Origin: Candidatus Eiseniibacteriota bacterium
Lineage (GTDB): Bacteria; Eisenbacteria; RBG-16-71-46; CAIMUX01
Reading direction: 5' to 3'
Length of the DNA: 6,696 nt
Assembly (NCBI GenBank): GCA_020431745.1
Contig: JAGQHR010000177.1
Location: forward strand, 1-6,696
Shown here in pieces: positions 1-6,338 of this stretch. Position 1 is the stretch's first letter. Each line of letters starts with the position of its first letter. The position numbers and the translations under genes are program-made. Below the pieces are notes generated by a model that saw only the letters and a list, made by a program, of their open reading frames with translations, did no database searches and was not told the DNA's origin.

Positions 1-833
1 GGGCTCCACGGTACGATGTCGATCCGCTCGCCCCCGAGCTCGCGCACGATCGCCTGAACGCGCGCCCCTTTCATCCCCACGCACGCACCCACGGGATCGA
101 CGCGATCGTCGTGGGATACGACCGAGATCTTGGTGCGCGATCCGGGCTCACGCGCGATATCGCGGATTTCCACGACCCGCTCGAAAATCTCCGGGACTTC
201 GTTCTCGAAGAGCCGACGCACGAACTCGGAATTGGTCCGGGAAAGAATCAGCTGGGGCCCGCGCTGGCTCTTGTCCACTTCGATGAGCAATGCGCGCACC
301 GGATCACCGATCTTGAACCGATCCCGATTGATGACTTCCCGGTGCGGAATGATGGCCTCGGTCCGACCGATCTTGACGATGACGCTGCCCCGGTCCACCT
401 GGGACACGGTTCCGGAAACGACCTGATTCGTCTTGTCCGCGTACTCGTTGAAGACGTTTTCGCGCTCGGCTTCGCGAACCCGCTGCACCAGGACTTGTTT
501 CGCGGCCTGAATCGCCGCCCGACCCATCTCCTGGATCGGAACCTCGACGGGAACGGTCGAGCCGAGACGCGCATGGGGATCCAGCTTGAGCGCTTCTTCC
601 AAATCGATCTCGCCCTCGAGATCCAACGCGACCTGAACGACCTTCTTGTGAACCCGGACCTTGATCTCGCCGCTCAGCTCGTCGAAGCGCACGTCGACCT
701 CGGCGGCCGTAGCGTACTTCTTGTTGGCCGCGCTCTCGAGCCCCGCTCGCAGCGTCTCCACCAACAGCTGGCGGTCCACGCTCTTTTCACGAGCGATGAC
801 CTTGAGTGCTTCCAGGATCTCTTCCGTCGCCAT
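1..833 (-). CDS. nusA: Transcription termination/antitermination factor NusA, N-terminal part (runs off left edge)
   Basis: NusA binds RNA polymerase and nascent RNA and modulates pausing, termination and antitermination. The window holds 277 complete codons from the ATG at 833-831; the 3' part lies beyond base 1. Residues 1-130 form the polymerase-binding N-terminal domain (start MATEEILEALKVIAREKSVD, with ETLRAGLESAANKKY typical of the family). Residues about 137-200 are an S1 RNA-binding domain (VVSGTVSQVDRG through GPQLILSRT). Residues about 204-278 begin the first KH domain, with the GMKG loop at 253-256 inside DPVGACVGMKGARV, the most conserved NusA stretch. The start lies 20 bp after the rimP stop, with only a weak G-rich Shine-Dalgarno-like stretch before it. 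The rimP-nusA order is the classic operon, so infB would be expected just outside the window. The identity is secure; C-terminal extensions cannot be judged. Confidence 0.97.
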   Translation of the reverse strand, partial: MATEEILEALKVIAREKSVDRQLLVETLRAGLESAANKKYATAAEVDVRFDELSGEIKVRVHKKVVQVALDLEGEIDLEEALKLDPHARLGSTVPVEVPIQEMGRAAIQAAKQVLVQRVREAERENVFNEYADKTNQVVSGTVSQVDRGSVIVKIGRTEAIIPHREVINRDRFKIGDPVRALLIEVDKSQRGPQLILSRTNSEFVRRLFENEVPEIFERVVEIRDIAREPGSRTKISVVSHDDRVDPVGACVGMKGARVQAIVRELGGERIDIVPWS

Positions 834-853
834 CCAAACCCCCGCGGGTTTTC

Positions 854-1348
854 TCAACGCGAACCCGGGTTCCGTCCGGGCCTTCGCTTCCATGGATCCA
901 TGCGTAAATGGGCTGATTCGATCTCGTCCAACCGAAGTCGGAGCGAGTCCGAACCTTCCCGCAACAGCCAGAACCCATCGTCCTCGACGTCTCCGATCTC
1001 ACCGATCAGAGTCGTCATGGTGGTACCTTCCGACGGATTCCTCAGCTGTACCTTCACCCCCTCGCCGCGGAAACGCCGGTAGTGCTCCAAGGTCCAGACC
1101 GGGCGGTTCATGCCCGGTGAGGAGACCTCGATGTCGAAGCCGCCGCTCGTCAGCGGATTGTCCTCCAAGATCTGGGCAATCCGCCGGCTCACCTCGGCGC
1201 AAGCAGCCACAGTAACGCCTTCCTCCCGGTCTATCGAGACCCGAAAGGTCTGGCCCCGCGGACGCCGCGAAACCGAGCACTCGACCAGCTCGTATCCTTC
1301 CGCAAACACAAGGGGCTGAACTAGTTCCGCCAGCTGTTCTTTCGTCAT
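854..1348 (-). CDS. rimP: Ribosome maturation factor RimP
   Basis: RimP is a cytoplasmic factor needed for maturation of the 30S ribosomal subunit. The protein is 164 aa from the ATG at 1348-1346, close to the usual family length. The N-terminal alpha/beta domain (about residues 1-80) shows the family pattern VSIDREEGVTVAACAEVSRR and then the hallmark FDIEVSSPGMNRPV at 71-84. An SH3-like C-terminal domain follows (GEGVKVQL, LIGEIGDVEDDGFWL), with a short basic tail KRRPGRNPGSR. The frame stays open upstream to a GTG at 1405, which would add 19 residues (MDLCPRFCLGRSAAPPGAF). I prefer the ATG because the TKEQLAELVQPLV helix is where the family normally starts and the extra segment looks unconserved. 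nusA follows after 20 bp and is almost certainly cotranscribed. Confidence 0.95.
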   Translation of the reverse strand: MTKEQLAELVQPLVFAEGYELVECSVSRRPRGQTFRVSIDREEGVTVAACAEVSRRIAQILEDNPLTSGGFDIEVSSPGMNRPVWTLEHYRRFRGEGVKVQLRNPSEGTTMTTLIGEIGDVEDDGFWLLREGSDSLRLRLDEIESAHLRMDPWKRRPGRNPGSR

Positions 1349-1380
1349 GAACGCCCCCGGCGGAGCCGCACTTCTCCCCA

Positions 1381-1406
1381 AACAAAAACGTGGACAGAGG
1401 TCCACG
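1381..1406 (-). terminator. Perfect 7-bp hairpin followed by T-rich run, upstream of rimP
   Basis: On the minus strand, CGTGGAC (1406-1400), a CTCT loop (1399-1396) and GTCCACG (1395-1389) form a perfect 7-bp stem with a four-base loop. It is followed immediately by TTTTTGTTT (1388-1380). This is the layout of an intrinsic terminator. It lies 246 bp after the M28 stop and about 41 bp before the rimP ATG, so it could end read-through from sprA-M28 or act as an attenuator or 5' stem-loop in the rimP-nusA leader. The stem is short, so termination strength is uncertain. Confidence 0.5.
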
Positions 1407-1651
1407 CGGTGTCACCGTACACAACCTGTCTAACGGTCGCAAGGGCTTTCGGGGGTCCCCCGGATCCCCCTCACGGGACGCGCGCGAGCCCGTGGCACCG
1501 CGACCTGGCCGCTCGGGGTCCCCGCTCACCCATCGAGCCGTGGGGCCGGGACGCGACCTTCCCTTCGATGCATCCCACCCTGCGAGCGGTTGATCCGCCG
1601 TCTCGCGTGCCTTGCACCGGAGCGATCGGGTGACTGCTCGAGGGTCGCGAC
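1407..1651 (-). other. Non-coding region between the M28 gene and the rimP leader hairpin
   Basis: I find no convincing gene here. Open frames crossing it overlap M28 or rimP out of frame and have arginine/serine/proline-rich, shadow-like compositions. There is no tRNA T-loop motif. Visible structure is limited to an imperfect inverted repeat, CACGGG (1472-1477) with CCCGTG (1489-1494) around an 11-base GC-rich loop, and an odd palindrome of five G and five C around a T at 1450-1462. Neither is followed by a T run, so neither looks like an intrinsic terminator. The candidate rimP promoter occupies the rimP-proximal end. Confidence 0.6.
1414..1442 (-). promoter_or_regulatory. Candidate sigma70-type promoter for rimP-nusA
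   Basis: On the minus strand, TTGCGA (1442-1437, 4 of 6 matches to TTGACA) is separated by exactly 17 bases from TACGGT (1419-1414). The latter keeps the key T, A and final T of a -10 box. Transcription would start near 1407, right at the hairpin at 1406-1389. The boxes are imperfect, and GC-rich genomes give many such chance matches, so this is a hypothesis supported mainly by spacing and location. Confidence 0.35.
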
Positions 1652-2584
1652 TCAGCCCCCGACGTATCCCCCTGCGACGACCGCGAGCACCACCTCACCG
1701 ACGTGGCTCAGGGTGCGCGGGCTGATCTTGTCCGGAGTGTCGGCCAGAGTATGCCAGAAGGGATCGTTGAGCCCGATGATCACATTGGCCGGCAAGTGCT
1801 GGTGAAGAAAGGGAAGGTGATCGTCGACGACCGCGTACTCGACGCCCTCAGGCCACTCCGCGAATCCCCGTTCGCGCGCCAGCTGCGGCACGAGGTCCGC
1901 CCAGGCCGGAGCCAAGTTCCACGCATATAGCTCGCGCCCGAACTCGGCCGTCGGGGAGCCCACCATGTCGAGCACGAGAACCGCACTCGGCAGCCCACCC
2001 GGATAGTGTGCCGCCAACCACTGACTCCCGAGACAGAACGACGTCGGAGTCCCGTGCTGTCCCAGGTCCTCGAGGTCGAAAAAAGCGAGGTCCACCCCGA
2101 TGGGAGGCGGCTCGGCCGCCCAGATCCGGGCGAGCTCCAGCAGCACCCCGACTCCGGAAGCCCCGTCGTTCGCACCCGGCACCGGCTTGTCGTGACGAGA
2201 GGCGTCCGGTTCCTCGTCGGCCCAGGGACGGCTGTCGTAGTGCGCGCCCAGCAGGAGCCGGGGAGTCGCTCCGGGACGAATCCGGCACAACAGGTTCACC
2301 CCCGAGACGGGAGAGCCATCCTTGGGATGGCTCGCTTCGAACGGGAGCCGCTCCGTGGAGAAGCCCAACGAGGACAACTGTCCGACGATCAGCTCCTGGC
2401 ATTTCCGATGCGCCTCCGAGCCGGGAGTCCGCGAACCCAGATCGCATTGCCGCTCGACCCATCGCAGCGCCTGCACGGCGTCGAAGCCGGACTGCGCGTG
2501 GGCGCTGACCGGAGCGAGCCCGAGGAGCAACCACCAGGTAGCGGTGCGGAACCAGCGAGTGCCGCGGGAGGTGCGAATCGACAT
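1652..2584 (-). CDS. Secreted M28-family zinc peptidase, probably glutaminyl-peptide cyclotransferase-like
   Basis: A 310-aa exported protein with the M28 zinc-hydrolase fold. A signal peptide is clear: basic start, hydrophobic WWLLLGLAPVSA, then the cleavage motif AHA after residue 30, leaving Gln31 at the mature N-terminus. The metal and catalytic positions are all visible: GAHYDS (H115, D117), PGANDGASG (D140), FFDLEDLG (E172 and D173), LVLDMVG (D206), DDHLPF (254-259) and WHTLADTPDKIS (H278). The FFD-x-E-[DE], DDH-x-PF and WHT motifs are those of animal and bacterial glutaminyl cyclases, which turn N-terminal Gln into pyroglutamate. The same fold also contains aminopeptidases, so the reaction is inferred, not proven. 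The start ATG at 2584 has an AAGGA ribosome-binding site six bases upstream. It lies 39 bp after the sprA stop on the same strand, suggesting cotranscription and a role in the envelope. Confidence 0.9.
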   Translation of the reverse strand: MSIRTSRGTRWFRTATWWLLLGLAPVSAHAQSGFDAVQALRWVERQCDLGSRTPGSEAHRKCQELIVGQLSSLGFSTERLPFEASHPKDGSPVSGVNLLCRIRPGATPRLLLGAHYDSRPWADEEPDASRHDKPVPGANDGASGVGVLLELARIWAAEPPPIGVDLAFFDLEDLGQHGTPTSFCLGSQWLAAHYPGGLPSAVLVLDMVGSPTAEFGRELYAWNLAPAWADLVPQLARERGFAEWPEGVEYAVVDDHLPFLHQHLPANVIIGLNDPFWHTLADTPDKISPRTLSHVGEVVLAVVAGGYVGG

Positions 2585-2590
2585 GCGTTT

Positions 2591-2595
2591 TCCTT
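2591..2595 (-). promoter_or_regulatory. Ribosome binding site of the M28 gene
   Basis: AAGGA on the minus strand (within AAAGGAAAA), six bases before the ATG at 2584. It is the clearest Shine-Dalgarno match in the window and fixes the M28 start. It lies within the 39-bp gap after the sprA stop. Confidence 0.7.
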
Positions 2596-2623
2596 TGGCC
2601 CAGCCCGAGCTAGATACTCCGGA

Positions 2624-5600
2624 CTAGAAGCTGAAGCTCGCGGAGACCGACACCGTGATGAACCGGGACGTCAGCGACCGTTGCTTGGTGTTGGTATCCT
2701 GCCCGCCCTGGAGATTGGCAGATCCGGTGATGCGGTCCGTGAACTGGTAGCTGGAACCCAGCGAGAGGGCGAACTTGACGGAGCCCAAGTCCGACGGAGG
2801 TGCGCCGGGCGACCGTGTCTCGGTGGAGTTCGTTTCCCAGTTCACTCCCGCGTTCACGTCCATCCTCGTGTTGATCACCTTGTAGGAATCGCTCCCCGGC
2901 ACCTTCACCCGCTTGCGCAGAGTGAGCGACTTCTTCAGATCCAGGTTGGCCCGGCTCTCGCTGGAACGAGTCACGCTCTGCTGGCGGAGCTGCTCCGTGA
3001 CCGTCTCGCGATGCGACGTGTTGAGCGTGGCCGAAATCCCGTTGTCGAGCGTCGCGCGCACGGAAAGCAGCGGATTGATCGCGGTCGTCGTCGTCCGGGA
3101 AATCAGGTCCTTCTTGTTCGGGCCTGTTTCCGAGCTCTCCCGCGAATAGCGGGTGTTGGCGGAGAAGCTCTTCAAGTGGAGAAGCTGATCCAGACGCAGC
3201 CTCTTGTGCAGGTTGCCCCACGTGAGGTCGAACTCCGGCCAGGTCGTGGAACGCCGGATGTTGGTCACGCCGTTCCCGTTGGTCTCGCTGACATCGTGAC
3301 CGAATCGTGGCTTGATCGACATGTTGATCGGGAGATCGACCGTCGTATCCCATCCGAAGCGCTTGGTATCGGTCGTGGAACGCGTCGCGTTGGAAAGCGC
3401 CCGCGTCTGCCCCCCCAGGTCCCGCGAGAGCCCCAGCTGAAATGCGAGGCTCGGCTCCCCACGACGGCGGGAGTAGGTCGTGTTCGTGGAGATCGTGTAC
3501 TGGAGGTTGACGTTGTGGAGCCGGATGGCGCTTCCCCCGCCCCCACCCCGTGACTTCGATCGAACCGCGACGCTGTCCTTGCCGGCCCCCGGCTTGAGGG
3601 TCTCGATGAAGTCTCCGAACTGCTCGACTCCGATCCGTCCGCCCAGGGTCGTGGACGAGTCGTTGCGATAGCCGTTGTAACGATCGGGCTCTCCTTCGTT
3701 GACCGTTCCCCCCTGCTCCAGGAACGTCATGTCCGACCCACCCTGCCAGGTGACCCGAGGCGCCAAGAGCAACCGCAGCACGGGAAGGTCCCAATTCGCG
3801 TTCAAGTCCTGCCGGCGAGTCCGCTCTCGTCCGAGCCCCAATCCGAAGAGCGTTTCCTGATTCTGCCGTAGGTTCAGATCGCGACTGCTATCGATCTTGT
3901 ATCGGATCGCCCGGATCGGGCTCGCGGCCATTCCCATTGCCAGCTGGGTCGATGTCGGCGAGTACGTTTCCTCCCGCACGAACGGCTTGGAGAGATCCGT
4001 GCGCTGATACAGCTGCCGCTCGGTCGATCGCTTCGAAAAGCTGGCGCTCAGCTGCGTCGGCAGCAGTTGCAGCTCCGGCTTCCCGAGGAAACCCGGCAGC
4101 CCACGTTCCGGCAGCCGCATGACCCCGACGTTGTCGAGCCCCAACTGCCAGTTGACCGATCCCGCGTTGGTCACCGTCGTGTCCCGCTGCGTCGGAGCCA
4201 GTGTGACGGTGTGCCCCCGGGTGTACGAAGCCGAGAACGGATCGACGAGATACCGCATCCAGGCGTTGTCCGATCGGCGCTTGCTGTAGTTCAGGGAGAC
4301 CTGCTGATCTTCCCGTTCGTTGATGTCGCGATCGGTCGGCGTGTCCACCACGAGGTCGGAGTTCGTCTTGAACTTCGGGATCAGTCGCGACTTGTTGTAG
4401 CTCCAGCTCAGCGGCAGGAGCACTCCCGTCCGTTCGATGAACTTCTGGAGCGCGATCCGCGAGGACAGGTTCATGGTGGTCGCGGTGGTTCCGCTCCCCT
4501 GATCCTGCCCGATGCTCACGAAGTCGGCGCCCTTCTTTTCGAAGTTGCCGGTGAAGTCCATGAAGTCGGAGAGCTTGGCCGTGACCTGGAGGCGCTTGGC
4601 CGTACCGGTGTTCTTCTTGACGCCGGAGAGGCGGAACTCGTCGATCCATACCCCCCCCTCGCTCAGCGGTGTTCGGCCCACGTTGGTCACGGTGAAGGTG
4701 ACGCGACGGACCGAGGTCAAGGAAGGCGTGCCCCGGCGGGAGATGACGGCCCCGTCGTCCAGCTGCTGCGTGATCTTGCCCGTCAGGCTGTCCGGAGAGG
4801 CCAGCTGCAGCCGGCTGAGCTCGGCAAGGTCGATCTTGACCTCGTCCCATCCGTCCGGCAGGGGCCGGGTGTATTCGTAGTAGTTGGTCGTGTCTGACGC
4901 AGCGTCTTTGCTCAGGCGGACCGACATCACGAGGCTGGCATCCCCCGCCACGAAGCGCCGGTTCAGATAGAACTCGAGCGTCTCGTAAAGCGAGGAATAG
5001 TTCTGCTCTCGCGGGAAGATGCGGTAGATCGCGGCTCGGTGCCCGGGCTGGAAGTTCCTGAGCTCGAGCGTGATCGACTGCTCGCGCTCCTGGACGTTTT
5101 CCTGAGGCAGATCGCGCGGCGTGAACGGAGGGGAATAGACCGCCGCGTCATCCTTGTTGTTGAGCACCCCGACGAAGAATTCCTCACCCGGCGCCACCTC
5201 GGTCGGGGAAAGCTCGACGTCACGAAGATCGCTCAGCGGACGCTCGAACCAGCGATTGCCGATGATCTCGATTCCCCCGAACTGAATCCGCTGGCGTTCC
5301 CCCGAGAACCCCGTAAGCCACATCCGTGCGTGGAAGATCCGTTCCCACACCGGATCGGAGACCCCCACGTCCTTGAAGATCTTGACCAGCTTCTCGTCGG
5401 CCAGCGGAATGCGGATCCGGCGCCACCCGCTGGTGTCCGCCGGCACCTCGGTCAGAGGCTCCCCGGGATCGCGGACGACGAAGTCTCGCCGAACGTCGGT
5501 CTCCCACAGGGTCGAATCGGCGAGGTCGATGGCCAGCTCGAAGTACGAGTTGGATCGTTGGGGAACCAGGTCGTCGTTCAGATCCTCGGTGTCGAGGTTC

Positions 5601-6256
5601 TGGTTTCCCTCAGTGCCGTTGACGTACCGGAACTGGATCGGCTGATACGTCTCGGCGTCCGAATTCAAGTCGAACCGATAGTCGTCGAACGACGTGTCAC
5701 CCTGGGCGTCGGAGAGTCGGTCCAGACCCGTGTCCTCGTCGTTGGTATCGCTTTGGTCGAGGACGCCGTCGCCGCTGACGTCCTCGGTATCGAACCGTCC
5801 GTTCGGCGGAACGACCGTCCACGTCGAGGGATCGGCGAAGAGATCGTTCTGATGCCACATCGCGTCTTCGCTGACCGACCCGAGATCGATGTAAAGCGTT
5901 CCCTCCCGGCGATGGCGCTCTTCATAAGGCACGCCGTCGTTGATCCAGATGTCCAGGAACTGAGCTTGCGAGAGATCCGCACCCCGGATCGAAATCGGTT
6001 GGGTGATCCCGACCCACGACCGACGGTGTTCCTCCTCGGTGTCCCCGTTGGTGGCGAGATAGAGCTCCATCATCTGCCGATTGTCATCCCCCTCGCGCGT
6101 CTCCAGCGTGGGCTGAAGATCCCACTCCTGTAGGGCTGTGCGTGGCGAGTACCAGAGCAGCTCCCCACGGCGCGAAGCCGCCTTCAGCGAATCGGATCCC
6201 TCCTCTCGCAGGACCTCGAGCGGGATCGCCGGGAACCTCCAGGACTTCCGACTCAT
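2624..6256 (-). CDS. sprA: SprA-like T9SS/gliding outer-membrane translocon protein, C-terminal portion (5' truncated)
   Basis: SprA is the giant outer-membrane barrel (about 2,400 aa in Flavobacterium) through which type 9 secretion substrates leave the cell. The frame gives 1,210 aa from the first ATG, roughly half that. Recognition rests on the ordered mid-to-C-terminal SprA motifs: ASRRGELLWY (27-36), YIDLGSVSED (122-131), EDTGLDRLSD (174-183), NGTEGNQN (213-220), TEDLNDD (223-229), SNSYFELAIDL (235-245) and GGVWIDEFRLSG (534-545), which heads a long C-terminal beta-strand-rich region (about 555-1210). The last residues, SVSASFSF, end in Phe, the usual BamA-recognised outer-membrane beta-signal. 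Residues 159-170 resemble a dockerin-type calcium loop, and 904-908 are five glycines. No signal peptide is present because the N-terminal half is missing. The frame stays open and SprA-like upstream of the ATG, so 6256 is not the natural start, and no ATG, GTG or TTG lies further upstream in frame. The fragment is either a broken gene or part of a chimeric join. M28 follows after 39 bp. Confidence 0.88.
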   Translation of the reverse strand: MSRKSWRFPAIPLEVLREEGSDSLKAASRRGELLWYSPRTALQEWDLQPTLETREGDDNRQMMELYLATNGDTEEEHRRSWVGITQPISIRGADLSQAQFLDIWINDGVPYEERHRREGTLYIDLGSVSEDAMWHQNDLFADPSTWTVVPPNGRFDTEDVSGDGVLDQSDTNDEDTGLDRLSDAQGDTSFDDYRFDLNSDAETYQPIQFRYVNGTEGNQNLDTEDLNDDLVPQRSNSYFELAIDLADSTLWETDVRRDFVVRDPGEPLTEVPADTSGWRRIRIPLADEKLVKIFKDVGVSDPVWERIFHARMWLTGFSGERQRIQFGGIEIIGNRWFERPLSDLRDVELSPTEVAPGEEFFVGVLNNKDDAAVYSPPFTPRDLPQENVQEREQSITLELRNFQPGHRAAIYRIFPREQNYSSLYETLEFYLNRRFVAGDASLVMSVRLSKDAASDTTNYYEYTRPLPDGWDEVKIDLAELSRLQLASPDSLTGKITQQLDDGAVISRRGTPSLTSVRRVTFTVTNVGRTPLSEGGVWIDEFRLSGVKKNTGTAKRLQVTAKLSDFMDFTGNFEKKGADFVSIGQDQGSGTTATTMNLSSRIALQKFIERTGVLLPLSWSYNKSRLIPKFKTNSDLVVDTPTDRDINEREDQQVSLNYSKRRSDNAWMRYLVDPFSASYTRGHTVTLAPTQRDTTVTNAGSVNWQLGLDNVGVMRLPERGLPGFLGKPELQLLPTQLSASFSKRSTERQLYQRTDLSKPFVREETYSPTSTQLAMGMAASPIRAIRYKIDSSRDLNLRQNQETLFGLGLGRERTRRQDLNANWDLPVLRLLLAPRVTWQGGSDMTFLEQGGTVNEGEPDRYNGYRNDSSTTLGGRIGVEQFGDFIETLKPGAGKDSVAVRSKSRGGGGGSAIRLHNVNLQYTISTNTTYSRRRGEPSLAFQLGLSRDLGGQTRALSNATRSTTDTKRFGWDTTVDLPINMSIKPRFGHDVSETNGNGVTNIRRSTTWPEFDLTWGNLHKRLRLDQLLHLKSFSANTRYSRESSETGPNKKDLISRTTTTAINPLLSVRATLDNGISATLNTSHRETVTEQLRQQSVTRSSESRANLDLKKSLTLRKRVKVPGSDSYKVINTRMDVNAGVNWETNSTETRSPGAPPSDLGSVKFALSLGSSYQFTDRITGSANLQGGQDTNTKQRSLTSRFITVSVSASFSF

Positions 6257-6325
6257 GCTGAGCGCGAGGACGTCCTTCGCGCCTTCGAAATCATCGATAT
6301 AGAGGACGTTTAGTGTGTTGGGGTT
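6257..6325 (-). pseudogene. sprA: sprA coding sequence continuing upstream of the first ATG, up to the break
   Basis: Reading the sprA frame backward from the ATG at 6256 gives NPNTLNVLYIDDFEGAKD and then VLALS before the Met. The YIDDFEG block (6281-6301) and the following MSRKSWRFPAIP match the SprA region V-x-Y-[LI]-D-D-F-E-G followed by S-x-x-W-x-x-x-x-[VI]-P, so this is real coding sequence, not leader. Further upstream the frame reads RAKTALPAITCGQ, with no family resemblance, and hits TGA at 6367-6365. The break therefore lies roughly at 6320-6338. The exact boundary is inferred. Confidence 0.7.
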
Positions 6326-6338
6326 CTGGCCGCAGGTA
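6320..6338. other. Junction between truncated sprA and the opposing TolC-like gene
   Basis: SprA-like coding on the minus strand fades at about 6325, and TolC-like coding on the plus strand starts at about 6339. Two unrelated, oppositely oriented genes thus meet head to head with almost no intergenic space, and one of them is missing its 5' half. I see no terminal inverted repeats, target-site duplication, integrase or tRNA at the join, so nothing points to a specific mobile element. An assembly chimera or an illegitimate recombination event would both look like this. Confidence 0.55.

Noticed and set aside
111..1082. Plus-strand open frame opposite nusA and rimP
   Set aside because: It runs across both conserved genes and their gap, with a low-complexity Leu/Asp/Arg composition typical of a reverse-strand shadow.
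1450..1494. GC-rich palindromes considered as a terminator for the M28 gene
   Set aside because: No T run follows either palindrome on the minus strand, and the odd palindrome leaves too small a loop; the hairpin at 1389-1406 is the better candidate.
3533..3547. Five consecutive glycines in the SprA-like protein
   Set aside because: A short flexible loop between predicted beta strands explains it; no repeat expansion is visible around it.
2006..3553. Long plus-strand open frame opposite the M28 and sprA genes
   Set aside because: Its translation is rich in Arg, Pro, Gly and Val with no recognisable motif, and it crosses two strongly supported minus-strand genes. Long antisense frames are expected in GC-rich coding DNA.
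4651..4658. Run of eight C (G8 on the sprA coding strand), a possible phase-variation tract
   Set aside because: It encodes a conserved Glu-Gly-Gly-Val-Trp stretch in frame (the GGVWIDEFRLSG motif), and single G8 runs are common in GC-rich genes. Without read-length variation there is no evidence of switching.
5039..6133. Plus-strand open frame of 364 codons opposite the sprA N-proximal part
   Set aside because: It is the antisense shadow of well-conserved SprA mid-region motifs; no family resemblance and no ribosome-binding site.
6257..6338. Search for an insertion sequence, attachment site or tRNA at the sprA-TolC junction
   Set aside because: I saw no inverted or direct repeats, transposase or integrase coding, or tRNA-like sequence at the join.
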